Shown here in pieces: positions 19,748 to 30,624 of a DNA stretch of 64,000 nt (its first letter is position 1; the number at the start of each line of letters is the position of its first letter). The DNA lies in assembly GCA_947074195.1 (NCBI GenBank), contig CAMTOS010000001.1, forward strand, positions 58,507 through 122,506, in the 5' to 3' direction. The DNA comes from an uncultured Bacteroides sp. (GTDB taxonomy: Bacteria; Bacteroidota; Bacteroidia; Bacteroidales; Bacteroidaceae). Both the position numbers and the translations under genes were made by a program. The notes beneath the pieces were generated by a model. The model worked only from the letters and a program-made list of their open reading frames with translations. It ran no database searches and had not been told where the DNA came from.

Positions 19748-22700
19748 TTAAATGACTATTTTCTTTTTACCACTCTTATTACCAAACTGTGTTTCAAGTA
19801 TATACACTCCTTTTTGTAAGGTTACTGTTAATCGCTCGTTATTTATCGTGTATGTTTTTATACATATACCCTGTGTATTATAGATATAAATATATCCGGG
19901 ATTGTTCGAGGTAATTATAAGTTCATTATTTTCTGTGTATATACTATAATCAGCCGGTTTATCGTGTATAGACGAAGGTGTTTCATCGAGTGATAACTGC
20001 ATATTTACAGGCGCACCATTTATCAGCGATACCACTATTGTAGTTGTACGATTTGATACATTCGGTAAAACACTAATCTGAGTATTGGCACTATTCATGG
20101 TCCACAAACCTTTCAGTACAATCTCTTTTGTTATGACTTCAGAATCAGAAGTTGATGTATATGAATTGTCTCCGATGTTAATATTAGGATCACAAATACT
20201 CAATGACAAAGCAGTTGATTCTTGTGGTTGAAGCATAATTAATAATTCCTCATCTGCAGCGATGATATATGCATCATCATCATTATTATAAGTTTCGAAA
20301 ATGGCATAACCTCTCACATTTGCAATTTTATCCAGAATGATATGTGCTGTATTATCTTTCTTCACAACTTCATAGGATTTATTCTGCAACTGGCTAATCT
20401 CATTTACATTTGGCTGAATAGCGATCATATATTCATATCCGGCATCTGCAGGATTAGTACCATGGTCAATATAGAGTGTGGCAAACTTGCCCTGCGTATC
20501 AGCTTTGGTTTCTGAATGTTTGGATTGCTGATCTTTTTTAAGCATGACTACTTTTTGACCTGCTTCAATGCGATAATAATTTCCAATGAGATCTGAAAAT
20601 ATTGCTGCAGAGTTTAAATCGATTGATTCTTCCAGCGGGAAAGCATTCAGCGGTTGGCCATTGTATAGGAAATATTCGGCATCATTGTTTAGTTTTTGCT
20701 GGAATAAGGTGGTTTCTACAGGATATATATTAGGTTCTTTCTGAGAACAGCTGATTCCGGTACCCAGATAAATGATACGATTGTCGATACAAAAAACAGA
20801 TTTACGTGCGACAAAAGAGGGAGTAAAATTGGCCAGATTTCCTTCTTTGATTTTTGTTGCAAAAACGCCGTATTTGCCCATCAGATCGGAAGCCCCGGAG
20901 AATGTCTCTTCGCTTTTCATCATGGTTGTACCGCTTTGCGGACTGTTCAGTTTATCGAAAGGCAAATGTATGGTTGTTGTTCCGGGTAATCTGTTCCAGT
21001 CCCAACCATCGTGTTCCCAGCGACTTTCTGCCTCTGAATTGACGATAATTTGTGTTGAACCATAACTTTGATAACGTCCATAGCGATTATTTGCAGTATA
21101 GATTTCCGATCCCCATACATATTTATTATATCCCTTTATATTTATTAGCCAGTTGTCTTTTCTAAAAGAGCCAAAACAAGACCAGTTAAAGGCAGTGAAG
21201 CCTTCCTGATTTGATGGTGTAAATCCTAATGCAGTGAATTCATTCTTCAATTTTACAGATGCAGCAGAATTATCCTCGCAAACTCTGAGGAATTCACTTG
21301 CGAGTTCTTCATCGACCGGGCTGAAAGCTCGTGCCAGATGAGCAAACGCCTGTTGTCCCTTAACGCTGATTTTGCTGGTTCCGAGCAAAGGATGACGACC
21401 ACAAACGCCGATACCCCAATCGATGTTATTGGTATATTTTCCAACAGCCAGTAATGCTTGTTTAAATGTTTCTTTTCCTTCTGTGTCAAGATTGAATTGC
21501 GTTCCGAAAGTATAGCTTAGAACTTCACCGATTGCTGCATAACCCGGAACCGAATAGGCTGGATAATGGCCACCATGATGAAAACCCGTAAAATCGGGTT
21601 TGATGCCACCTATGGTTCCCGGTGTAATACAAAGCGACTGACTAATCCAGCGGAAAAGTGAACGAACGGCACGTAACTGTTCTGCTTCGCTGTCATACAA
21701 CAGCGCTGCACAAAGACGTCCCACCATTAATGTATTCCATGAATCAGTTAACTGATCACGATAAATGTCATAAGGCTGACGTGTTTCGGGTAAAGCTGCC
21801 CAGTAACTTATAGCATCTGCTACCTCATTCAGAATACCGGCTTCTTTAAGTGCATCTTTCATCCACAGCGTAGCAATAAAAGTATTGCGGATTTCATATC
21901 CATAATGATCATTGCCTCCCATGCAACTTCCCAGAGAAAAGCCCTGATCCATGGCCCATTTCATAACTTCAGGAAACATTTTTCGGGCTTCTTCATTATT
22001 ACTTCCGATGGCTCCGCGCGAAAGCTGATTGAGAATAGTTGTCAGATTGGTCAGATTATAATCTTTAGACGATGCATAAAAAGGATCATTTTTAGTAACA
22101 AGAGCTTTGACGCCTTTAGCGCCCGGAACACCAATACCTTCAGAACGAAGTGTATTTATCAGATTGGTCACATCGAGAGCACTTCTTTTATATGCAGTTT
22201 TAATGTTCCCTGCAAGGGTTATTAAATCTGCGCGCTCTTCATCGGTAACAGTTTGCGGCAAAGGAGTATCATATTCCAGAGATTCCCATTCCCATAATCT
22301 TCCCCAATGTGTAGGAGGTCCATCGTTTACCACATAATTATTTTCAGGAATCTGAGCATCGGGCATTGTCTGAGCCGGCAGCGAACTCAAGATTTTAAAT
22401 CTGTCGATAAAAAGACGGGAATCTTCTTCACTATCCTCAACAGGAGATAGCATCTCCATCGTTAACTGAGAAGGAACTACGCGTTTTGCATTTTGCCAGT
22501 TGGCATCTTTCATATTTATATAGGCCATCCAGCAAGCTTTCCAACCCGTAAATTGCAGATTAAAATAAAACTGATAGCATACGTTCTGGTTTTCATCAAC
22601 TAAGCGAATATGCAGAGGAGTATCTCTTTTCTTTTCATTATATATCCAGAAGGTCACCCCTCCTCTGTTATTAAATCCGTTGTTTGCCAGAATAAGATTT

Positions 22701-22909
22701 CTGGAATCTGTCATTCGCAGTGTAGATTGTCCATTCCACTCCCATAACAATGAACGCTGACCTTCTTTTGATTTTTCTGTGGTCAGAGATATCATACCAT
22801 TATCGGGATACTCAAACACTTCAGGAAGCGAATCTTCAAATGTATAACTTTGTGAACTAAGCAGATAGCAGTTTAATAAGGCTATAAATAAAAGGTAATA
22901 TTTCTTCAT
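19748..22909 (-). CDS. PL8-type polysaccharide lyase with T9SS-like C-terminal tail
   Basis: PL8-like [70 protein letters not shown]; tail IYIYNTQGICIKTYTINNERLTVTLQKGVYILETQ. Confidence 0.9.
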   Translation of the reverse strand: MKKYYLLFIALLNCYLLSSQSYTFEDSLPEVFEYPDNGMISLTTEKSKEGQRSLLWEWNGQSTLRMTDSRNLILANNGFNNRGGVTFWIYNEKKRDTPLHIRLVDENQNVCYQFYFNLQFTGWKACWMAYINMKDANWQNAKRVVPSQLTMEMLSPVEDSEEDSRLFIDRFKILSSLPAQTMPDAQIPENNYVVNDGPPTHWGRLWEWESLEYDTPLPQTVTDEERADLITLAGNIKTAYKRSALDVTNLINTLRSEGIGVPGAKGVKALVTKNDPFYASSKDYNLTNLTTILNQLSRGAIGSNNEEARKMFPEVMKWAMDQGFSLGSCMGGNDHYGYEIRNTFIATLWMKDALKEAGILNEVADAISYWAALPETRQPYDIYRDQLTDSWNTLMVGRLCAALLYDSEAEQLRAVRSLFRWISQSLCITPGTIGGIKPDFTGFHHGGHYPAYSVPGYAAIGEVLSYTFGTQFNLDTEGKETFKQALLAVGKYTNNIDWGIGVCGRHPLLGTSKISVKGQQAFAHLARAFSPVDEELASEFLRVCEDNSAASVKLKNEFTALGFTPSNQEGFTAFNWSCFGSFRKDNWLINIKGYNKYVWGSEIYTANNRYGRYQSYGSTQIIVNSEAESRWEHDGWDWNRLPGTTTIHLPFDKLNSPQSGTTMMKSEETFSGASDLMGKYGVFATKIKEGNLANFTPSFVARKSVFCIDNRIIYLGTGISCSQKEPNIYPVETTLFQQKLNNDAEYFLYNGQPLNAFPLEESIDLNSAAIFSDLIGNYYRIEAGQKVVMLKKDQQSKHSETKADTQGKFATLYIDHGTNPADAGYEYMIAIQPNVNEISQLQNKSYEVVKKDNTAHIILDKIANVRGYAIFETYNNDDDAYIIAADEELLIMLQPQESTALSLSICDPNINIGDNSYTSTSDSEVITKEIVLKGLWTMNSANTQISVLPNVSNRTTTIVVSLINGAPVNMQLSLDETPSSIHDKPADYSIYTENNELIITSNNPGYIYIYNTQGICIKTYTINNERLTVTLQKGVYILETQFGNKSGKKKIVI

Positions 22910-22944
22910 ATGTAATAGATTATAGTAACAGTTTTAATATGAAG

Positions 22945-23010
22945 CAAAAATATATTGAAGCATTCTCGCGGAGAGACGAAATAGTACATGAAAAGTCTAA
23001 TATTGTCTGC
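22945..23010 (-). promoter_or_regulatory. Putative promoter and HTCS-type operator upstream of the PL8 gene
   Basis: -7-like TATTTTTG (22945-22952); near half-site GTACAT (22984) and degenerate far half GTCTGC (23005), 21 bp apart; GTACATGAAAAGTCTAATATTGT matches the 19695 site. Confidence 0.5.
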
Positions 23011-23157
23011 AAGCAGCAATAGTTTAAAGGATGATTGTGTTTTCATTTAAGTCAGTTAACTGTGTTTTAAATCGTAAAATGCATTATTCGCTAATAAGAT
23101 ATATTCAGTAATAATTAAAGGCCAAAGTAGATTATCCGCAATACAAATTTCATTTAG

Positions 23158-23239
23158 TGCATAGCCCTTTGCACTAAACTGCACAGCCTTCTGCACTACA
23201 ATGCATAGCCCTCTGCACTAAACCGCATAGCCTTCTGCA
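23158..23239. repeat. 22-bp-period array of four near-palindromic 16-bp units
   Basis: Units start at 23158, 23180, 23202 and 23224: TGCATAGCCCTTTGCA, TGCACAGCCTTCTGCA, TGCATAGCCCTCTGCA, CGCATAGCCTTCTGCA; 6-bp spacers CTAAAC, CTACAA, CTAAAC. Confidence 0.95.
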
Positions 23240-23559
23240 GCAATTCATGAAATGTTACTCTATTTTGTAAATCTTGCTGTTATTAAATCGTGTTTCTGAT
23301 AGTCGTGTATCTATAATGCATATTTATCGCAAAAATATTATAATTCAGAAGATTAGCAAGAGTTATTTTAAACGTTATCAGCTTAACAGATATATTTATA
23401 TTTAATTATTTAATATATCATTAAAACATCAAATATATCCTTCAAAGGAGGTTAAGAGACGATTATGACATCCATTACGTACTATTTTGCACATGACTGA
23501 GAAAATTGAAGACTATTTTTGAAGCATCATCTATTTTAAATATTCAACCTTCAAAAATT

Positions 23560-25137
23560 ATGAAAATTTCATTCCGTCACTTACCGCTTTTATCCTCGGT
23601 AATTCTTACTTCGGCTTGCGGTAGTTCACCACAAACCAATCTACGTAATACCGAATATGAACGCCCAAACATAGTCTATATATTTGCTGATGATTTAGGT
23701 ATAGGTGATTTAAGTTGTTATGGTGCAACAAAGATCAGTACCCCGAACATTGATCGACTGGCAGGTCAGGGTACACAGTTTACCAATGCTTATGCAACAT
23801 CGGCAACCAGTACTCCGTCGCGTTTTGGTCTTTTAACCGGAATGTATCCCTGGAGACAGAAAAATACCGGAATTGCACCGGGGAATTCTGAACTGATTAT
23901 TGATACAGCATGTGTAACCATGACCGATGTGATAAAAAGGGCCGGCTATGCAACCGGAGTTGTGGGCAAATGGCATTTGGGGCTCGGTCCGGAAGGTGGA
24001 ACAGATTTTAATAAGAAGATTTCTCCCAACACACAGGATATCGGGTTCGATTATGAATTCGTGATTCCGGCTACGGTAGACAGAGTACCATGCGTATTTG
24101 TTGAAAATGGATTGGTTGTGGGACTCGATCCGAATGATCCTATCCAGGTGAGTTATACTGAAAAGGTAGGCAGCTGGCCGACGGGAGAGGAAAATCCGGA
24201 GCTTGTTACGTTAAAACCCAGTCAGGGACATAATAATACCATCGTTAATGGTATTCCGCGAATCGGATGGATGACCGGCGGTACATCTGCATTGTGGGTT
24301 GATGAAGAGATTGCCGATGTGATTACTGATAAAGCGAAAAGGTTTATAGAAAGACATAAAGACAAACCTTTCTTTCTGTATATGGGCACGCAGGATGTAC
24401 ATGTTCCAAGAGTACCACATGCACGTTTTGCCGGAAAGAGTAATATGGGTACCCGTGGTGATGTAATTTTACAGCTCGACTGGACTATAGGTGAAATTAT
24501 GAATACACTTGACAGTCTGAATATAGCCGATAATACTATTTTTATTTTTACAAGCGATAATGGTGCAGTAATAGATGACGGATATCAGGATATGGCTTAT
24601 GAACTGCTGAATGGCCACACACCTATGGGAATTTACAGAGGAGGTAAATATAGTGTATATGAAGCAGGTACCCGGGTACCCTTTATTGTACGCTGGCCTG
24701 CACGTATTAAACCTAATAAACAACGTGCGCTCTTCTCGCAGATTGATGTTTATGCATCACTGGCAGCTATTCTGAATCAAACCATTCCTGCAGGTGCTGC
24801 ACCCGATAGTCAGGATCACTCAGAGGTAATGTTAGGTAAAACAAATGCCGGACGCCCGTTCGTTGTACAACAGAATCTTGATAATACACTTGCAATTATT
24901 CAGGAAGGCTGGAAGTATATTGAACCAAGTTATGCTGAACCTATAGAGTTCTGGACAAAAACTGAGTTGGGCAATAGTATTAATCCGCAACTTTATAATA
25001 TAGAAGCTGATCCTTCTGAAAAGATGAACATCGCATTGATTCATCCTGATATTACAAAAGATTTGGCAAAGACTCTGCAAGATATAAAAAACTGCAATGA
25101 CAATGAGACACCTGATTTCATGATTGCTAAACAATAA
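23560..25137 (+). CDS. Arylsulfatase-type sulfatase lipoprotein (S1 family, Ser-type active site)
   Basis: RPNIVYIFADDLGIGDLSCYGATKISTPNIDRLA; modification motif STPSRFGLLTG; GKWHLGLG; TSDNGA. The ORF track starts at TTG 23506, but ATG 23560 gives a clean lipoprotein signal (VILTSACGSS). Confidence 0.93.
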   Translation: MKISFRHLPLLSSVILTSACGSSPQTNLRNTEYERPNIVYIFADDLGIGDLSCYGATKISTPNIDRLAGQGTQFTNAYATSATSTPSRFGLLTGMYPWRQKNTGIAPGNSELIIDTACVTMTDVIKRAGYATGVVGKWHLGLGPEGGTDFNKKISPNTQDIGFDYEFVIPATVDRVPCVFVENGLVVGLDPNDPIQVSYTEKVGSWPTGEENPELVTLKPSQGHNNTIVNGIPRIGWMTGGTSALWVDEEIADVITDKAKRFIERHKDKPFFLYMGTQDVHVPRVPHARFAGKSNMGTRGDVILQLDWTIGEIMNTLDSLNIADNTIFIFTSDNGAVIDDGYQDMAYELLNGHTPMGIYRGGKYSVYEAGTRVPFIVRWPARIKPNKQRALFSQIDVYASLAAILNQTIPAGAAPDSQDHSEVMLGKTNAGRPFVVQQNLDNTLAIIQEGWKYIEPSYAEPIEFWTKTELGNSINPQLYNIEADPSEKMNIALIHPDITKDLAKTLQDIKNCNDNETPDFMIAKQ

Positions 25138-25155
25138 TATCTGGATTATAGTCAA

Positions 25156-25196
25156 CTAAAAAGCCTGTCTGATTATGTTTCAGACAGGCTTTTTAG
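25156..25196. terminator. Bidirectional intrinsic terminator between convergent sulfatase genes
   Basis: Perfect 17-bp inverted repeat CTAAAAAGCCTGTCTGA-TTATGTT-TCAGACAGGCTTTTTAG. Confidence 0.92.
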
Positions 25197-25198
25197 AT

Positions 25199-26551
25199 TT
25201 AATTGAAAGGAACATGTTCCAGACCAGGCCTTAATGGAGAGATTCCATTATCACTCAGCCACTTTTTAAGTATTTCCCGATGTTGATTCAACAGAGATTT
25301 ATAGCGATTTTCAATAGCCAGATTAATCATTTCACCACGATCGGTATTCATATCATATAATTGTTCCCGGTGTTTACCACGATCATATAAGATGTATTTA
25401 TAATCTTTTGTCCGTACCATCCAACCTCTTGTAACTCCATCGTAAAATAATGTTTCGGTAACGACAAAGTCCTGATGTTGTGTAGAGTCATCCGGATTCT
25501 TCATCAAATTCAGGAAACTGACTCCCTTGTTATTTTCAGGAGATTTAAGACCGGCAATATCAAGAACTGTGGCCATGAAATCAATACCATTATTGATGAG
25601 TTGAGGCATTACTTCCCCATTAGTTTTATCGGGATAACAGGCTATTAACGGAACATTCACCACTTCCTCATATAAAGCCGTCTTCTGATTCCACTGATGT
25701 GCTCCGTTTCCATCGCCATGATCGCTCGAAAAGATAATTACCGTATTGTCCCAGTAGTTATTTGCATCAATGGCATCCACTATTTTACCAATCTCTGCAT
25801 CGACTGTTTCCACTAACCGATAATAGATATAGCGATATCTGCGCCAGTCATCAGAAGTATAGTTTATAGTAGGATGTACATTAAAATTATGCAGCTTTGT
25901 GTAATCCAGTATATCAGCATCATAAGGCTGAACAGCAAAGTTTTGGGGTAAACCAGGACATTCGCTGAGATTTTGCGGTTCGTCAATCAAGGCAAATGGC
26001 AAATTCTGATTTCGTGCATATTCGCAGATATTATGAGGGTTATCAAAAGAAGCTACAAGGAAAAATGGCTTTTTATGCTTCTGATTAAGAAAGGTAACAC
26101 ACTTTTCTGCAAGACCTGTATCATTATGAGGGTAGATGCTATCGAAACCAAATTCAATATCGGGGATATCGGCTGTATGAACATGCCACTTACCTGCATA
26201 AGCACAATTATAACCGGCATTATTCATTAATATACCCAAACTTTGTGATTTTAAATCTTCGGAAACCGGAGTATTATTCTTACTTAAGCCAACGGAACCG
26301 GGAATCTGTCCGGTAAACATAGCGGCCCTCGAAGGACCGCTTAATGGCTGACTGCAATAGGCGTTTTCGAAACGAATGCCTCGTGCAGCCAGTCTGTCTA
26401 TGTTTGGAGTTTTTACATCGGAGTTCCCTGCACAACTTAGCGCAGTAGCCGATTGCTGATCAGTAATAATATAAATAATATTCAATGGTGTGGAAGACAT
26501 TGTTATGGATGGAATAAAACCCATCCATAACAAATGTTTAGCTCGCATCAT
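25199..26551 (-). CDS. Sulfatase (S1 family, Ser-type active site)
   Basis: NIIYIITDQQSATALSCAGNSDVKTPNIDRLA; motif SGPSRAAMFTG; GKWHVHT; FSSDHGDGNGAHQWNQK. Confidence 0.93.
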   Translation of the reverse strand: MMRAKHLLWMGFIPSITMSSTPLNIIYIITDQQSATALSCAGNSDVKTPNIDRLAARGIRFENAYCSQPLSGPSRAAMFTGQIPGSVGLSKNNTPVSEDLKSQSLGILMNNAGYNCAYAGKWHVHTADIPDIEFGFDSIYPHNDTGLAEKCVTFLNQKHKKPFFLVASFDNPHNICEYARNQNLPFALIDEPQNLSECPGLPQNFAVQPYDADILDYTKLHNFNVHPTINYTSDDWRRYRYIYYRLVETVDAEIGKIVDAIDANNYWDNTVIIFSSDHGDGNGAHQWNQKTALYEEVVNVPLIACYPDKTNGEVMPQLINNGIDFMATVLDIAGLKSPENNKGVSFLNLMKNPDDSTQHQDFVVTETLFYDGVTRGWMVRTKDYKYILYDRGKHREQLYDMNTDRGEMINLAIENRYKSLLNQHREILKKWLSDNGISPLRPGLEHVPFN

Positions 26552-26557
26552 TATAGT

Positions 26558-29500
26558 TTAATCTTTTATAAGTTCAACATCATAGCTCTTTCCGCCTTTG
26601 CACTGAAATTGTAGTATCGTTTCATTCTTACCCGCTGGTAAAACAGTGCATATTTCCGGATTATTTATACGCCATTTACCTTTTAAAGTCAGTGTTACCG
26701 GAATGGTTCCCCAGTCATTATCAATCCATGGTCTGGAGTAAATGCTTCGTTCCACACGCTTACCATTTTCATCAAAAATATCATCACTCGGACCACTGTA
26801 TAAAGCCAAATCGGGTTGAGCTACCGTGAGAAGTATTTTATTTTTCTCTTCTTTCACCATAGCCAGACAAGCTGTATCGGCTTTCAGCAGTAACCCATTG
26901 CCTGCTATAATATGTTGAGGGGTCTCAAAAAGAACATAAGATGTTGTTTTTTCGGTTTCATCCTTCACAATATGTGCATTCTTATCTTTCTGAATAACTT
27001 TATAAGATGGTTTCCTTGCAAACTTCTCCATTTGTTTTTTATCAGTATTTGGCCAAACCATATATTCGTAATCAGCACTTTGAGGAGCTTTGCCATGATC
27101 TGCAAGCAGAGAGACCCAATGGCCGGAAGTAGCTTTTCCGGTATTTTGCAAACGCGACTGCTGATTATTTTCGTTGATCAGCATAACTTTACCGGGAGTA
27201 TAATATCCGTTACCGAGATGGTCCACAACATATCCTGAATTCTGTTTGTAGTTATTCCAGTATAAGCTATCGGCAGTATTCATTACGGCCAACTGGAAAA
27301 GTGTGGTTTCAGTCGCGTATTCACTGTTTTCATTTTCGATATCAGAACCCAGACAAACGATGCGATCATTAAAAAAATGGAAAGATTTTCTGGCACGATG
27401 AGTTCCGTTATATTTATCATGCTCATGCAAAACCATACCAAAATTACCATTCTGACCAATCTGAGATAAGCTGCCTGCAAAAGCCTCATCAGAATAAAGC
27501 ATTTCTTCCATACCCGAGAAAGCATCAACATTCATCACATTAGCCTTAAGCTGATCATAAGGTAAATGAATGGTTGTAGTTCCCGGAATTCTGTTCCAGT
27601 CGAATCCGGCCTGTTGCCAGCCACTTGTCTGCGGTGTTACGAAATCGCCATCTTTACCCTGAAGCAACTGCATGCTGCCATGGGCCAGATATCTGCCATA
27701 AAGATTTGCTCCAAGATAGTGTTCTGCCGCCCATAAATAACGGGAATGACCACGCACTACAGCTGCCCAGTTATCTCTGCGTTGAACCGAAACACAAGCT
27801 GAAGGAAGAGAGAGATTGCCGGTAATTTCGGGCTCGGCTACAAAACCTGCGCCTGAAATCGTTTTTGCCATTTCAAGTTCTTCGCGCTTACTGAAGGAAG
27901 GTACATATTCAGGTTTCTCTTCATTCATATCGACATAATCTACCAGACGAAGAAATGCGGCTGCCATTTCAGCATCCCATTCTTTCTTTCCATCGGGAGA
28001 ACCTGCAACTGCCATGGTAGCGTATTGCATAGGTACCAGTTTTCCACGACCATCCGGATGTCTGCCAGACATCGATAAAGGGAAGTTATGTTTGTGACAA
28101 TAAAAACGCATGGTTAGCAATACATTCTTAACGGTTTCGTGAGCTTCTTCAGAAACCGCCAGATCTGTACGACTCAAAAGATAAATCATCTGAGAAGCAC
28201 CTCCTAAACCTCCAATGGCATAGGCAGGGTAATTATTCCGGTGATGATGTGCACCACCATCATCTTTAAAAGAGCCACCCAAACCCAATGCCGGACGACA
28301 ACCTGCATCGAGCCAGCGTGAGAAAGATTGCAGATACTGAAGTTTTTCCGGCGTATCTTCCATGATGAGCATACTCGCCATACGACCCGGACACTGAGTA
28401 TTGAAAGTATCCATATCGATACCATTTGCCAGAGGCTCGGGATAAACCTCGTTCGTAATGGCATACCAGCGTAATGTTTTTTCCGCCTGAGAGAGTTTGT
28501 TTTCTTCGCGCAAAACATTCTTCATCAGAAAATAAGCAGAATAAATGCCACGCATACTATATCCATAATGATGAATATTTCCCCAGCAACTGCCATAGAC
28601 CACTCCCTGATCTGTAATATGATCATACATAGCCATAAACATATCGCGCAACTCTTTTTTAGTTGCATCGGTCTGAGCATCATTATAAGCGACGGCTACC
28701 TGAAACATCAGATCGAAATAGTCGCGCATCTCTACACCAAGTTTAGTGAACATATCTTTATCCCATTTTTCCATCATACGCTCATATGCCTCAGAGTGAC
28801 GGACAAAATAGATTGGTTCTCCGGTAATGACACCATTGTTATAGGTAATGTTATACTTATTATATTTAGTTCTTAAGTTATCTAATCGTTTATCAGTCAG
28901 TACAGAAGGTTTATACAGCTGATTTCTGTAACGGTTTTCAATAGTCTGCATGTCAGCAACTTGTTTTTCTGACAGCGTTTCCACTAAAGGAATAGTTGGC
29001 TTCAGTTTAGAGTTTTCATAAATAACCAGCCAATGGTTTTTTGTACCTTCATTCACAAAAGGAATCTGATAATCTGGCGTCTGCTGACGTGCATCGACTT
29101 TTGAAGCCGTAATCAGATGATCGATATATAGTGAACCATCAGTTTCAGGAGCAATGATTCGCATTTCGTTCATACCTTCAAGGGGTGTACCCTGCATATC
29201 GCGTTCATAACAAACCCACACACCACGCCAACCTGTAAAATTAAGATTTACCGGAAAAGAAGTGCAAAGCTGATTATCTTTATAAAACTGAAAGCGGGCC
29301 TGATCATCAATTGCTTTCTCATTATACAGCCATACAATAAATGCTGATAAATATAAATCTTTACCAGTGTGGTCTTTATATTCAAAAAGAAGATCTTTGG
29401 AGAGTGACATTTCACCATTCTTCTCAAACTCCCATAATAAAGATTGTTTGCCATCTTTATAATGCTTATGTGATAAAGATAATTGTCCGTTTTTTGTTTG

Positions 29501-29635
29501 AAAGACAGATGGTACTTCTTTTTCTTCAAAAGAAAATAACCGTTCATTTATTACATGTTGTGCCTGTGCTGAAGCAGTGCATGCAATAAAGAGTAAAATT
29601 GTTTTTAAAATTTTCAAATAGCGATGATTCATCAT
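26558..29635 (-). CDS. PL8-type polysaccharide lyase (no obvious sorting tail)
   Basis: [112 protein letters not shown]. Confidence 0.9.
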   Translation of the reverse strand: MMNHRYLKILKTILLFIACTASAQAQHVINERLFSFEEKEVPSVFQTKNGQLSLSHKHYKDGKQSLLWEFEKNGEMSLSKDLLFEYKDHTGKDLYLSAFIVWLYNEKAIDDQARFQFYKDNQLCTSFPVNLNFTGWRGVWVCYERDMQGTPLEGMNEMRIIAPETDGSLYIDHLITASKVDARQQTPDYQIPFVNEGTKNHWLVIYENSKLKPTIPLVETLSEKQVADMQTIENRYRNQLYKPSVLTDKRLDNLRTKYNKYNITYNNGVITGEPIYFVRHSEAYERMMEKWDKDMFTKLGVEMRDYFDLMFQVAVAYNDAQTDATKKELRDMFMAMYDHITDQGVVYGSCWGNIHHYGYSMRGIYSAYFLMKNVLREENKLSQAEKTLRWYAITNEVYPEPLANGIDMDTFNTQCPGRMASMLIMEDTPEKLQYLQSFSRWLDAGCRPALGLGGSFKDDGGAHHHRNNYPAYAIGGLGGASQMIYLLSRTDLAVSEEAHETVKNVLLTMRFYCHKHNFPLSMSGRHPDGRGKLVPMQYATMAVAGSPDGKKEWDAEMAAAFLRLVDYVDMNEEKPEYVPSFSKREELEMAKTISGAGFVAEPEITGNLSLPSACVSVQRRDNWAAVVRGHSRYLWAAEHYLGANLYGRYLAHGSMQLLQGKDGDFVTPQTSGWQQAGFDWNRIPGTTTIHLPYDQLKANVMNVDAFSGMEEMLYSDEAFAGSLSQIGQNGNFGMVLHEHDKYNGTHRARKSFHFFNDRIVCLGSDIENENSEYATETTLFQLAVMNTADSLYWNNYKQNSGYVVDHLGNGYYTPGKVMLINENNQQSRLQNTGKATSGHWVSLLADHGKAPQSADYEYMVWPNTDKKQMEKFARKPSYKVIQKDKNAHIVKDETEKTTSYVLFETPQHIIAGNGLLLKADTACLAMVKEEKNKILLTVAQPDLALYSGPSDDIFDENGKRVERSIYSRPWIDNDWGTIPVTLTLKGKWRINNPEICTVLPAGKNETILQFQCKGGKSYDVELIKD

Positions 29636-29646
29636 ATTAGTTTATG

Positions 29647-30342
29647 TTAGTTTAGTAGTTCAACCCGAAAACCGGTAAACAATATTTTATTATTAAATAG
29701 TCTTAGTCCGTAATATCCGCTTCCGTCAATATCGTTTAATTCATAACTAAAAAGTGGTTCGTCATTGACTTCAAATATTGTTATATTATTGTTTACAATT
29801 ATTTTTACTCTATACCATATATCGGGTTTTAAAAGATGATCATTATCAGTATACTCCTGAATTAAAGGTTTAATAATACTGTCATTCTTTCCATAGTTTA
29901 ATCCATAATAACGCCGAAATCTTGTTGTAGTATTGTCATTGCCTCCATAACCGACATAAAAAAGATTCAAAGAATTGTAGTTTTTAAATTTGCCATTTCG
30001 CCATTCTGAACTAATAAATAAATCATCAGCATTGCATGGATCTGAAGCACCCCAGAAACAATTCATATCGCTAACACGATTTGTTATATTTTCTCCGAAA
30101 GGAAATAGAACAGAATAGGTTATCGTATAATTTCCTTCAAGCTTTTCATTATACCACAACGTCATTCCCATAGGAGAATCTATACGTAATGTATCGTTAT
30201 GCAAAGTAATCAATTCGAGATTGGCTTCATCTTCAATTATCCATTCTTTTAGCGACATTAAATTATTTTTGCTAACAGAATCAGTAATTATACTGATAGT
30301 GCCATAAAACAGAAATAAAAAAGGAAATATTAGTTTATGCAT
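29647..30342 (-). CDS. Secreted DUF6250-like protein, candidate glycan-active or glycan-binding
   Basis: Signal peptide, then LWYNEKLEGNYTITYSVLFPFGENITNRVSDMNCFWGASDP...DIWYRVKIIVNNNITIFEVNDEPLFSYELNDIDGSGYYGLRLFNNKILFTGFRVE. Laminin-G/ConA-like beta sandwich pattern; family name from memory. Confidence 0.6.
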   Translation of the reverse strand: MHKLIFPFLFLFYGTISIITDSVSKNNLMSLKEWIIEDEANLELITLHNDTLRIDSPMGMTLWYNEKLEGNYTITYSVLFPFGENITNRVSDMNCFWGASDPCNADDLFISSEWRNGKFKNYNSLNLFYVGYGGNDNTTTRFRRYYGLNYGKNDSIIKPLIQEYTDNDHLLKPDIWYRVKIIVNNNITIFEVNDEPLFSYELNDIDGSGYYGLRLFNNKILFTGFRVELLN

Positions 30343-30363
30343 ATTTCATTAAGTATTGATAGT

Positions 30364-30430
30364 CAAAGAAAATATGCTTTATCTGATATTATATTCGTAA
30401 TTCGTACATAAATATACCATAAATGTACAA
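30364..30430 (-). promoter_or_regulatory. Putative HTCS-type operator upstream of the DUF6250-PL8-sulfatase genes
   Basis: GTACAT (30404) and GTACAA (30425), exactly 21 bp apart; imperfect -7 box TTTCTTTG at 30364-30371, 33 bp away. Confidence 0.45.
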
Positions 30431-30624
30431 CACTATTTTGTGCTTATATATATTATCATTCTGGTGACAGGATATTGTCTTAATGTTATTTTCAATCAAA
30501 GGAAATTAAATCGTTTGCAGATAATTTGAATGTTTTTGCGCCGCATCATAAACTAAATATATTTAATTTATGTTTATATTACACACTATTGTCAGCTAAT
30601 TAAAAATATGTAAAACACATTCAA

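Noticed and set aside
23471-23495. GTACTATTTTGCACATG upstream of the plus-strand sulfatase as an HTCS 1 site
   Set aside because: Resembles other intergenic words in PUL 1, but no second half-site at 21 bp and no clean TAnnTTTG at the right distance.
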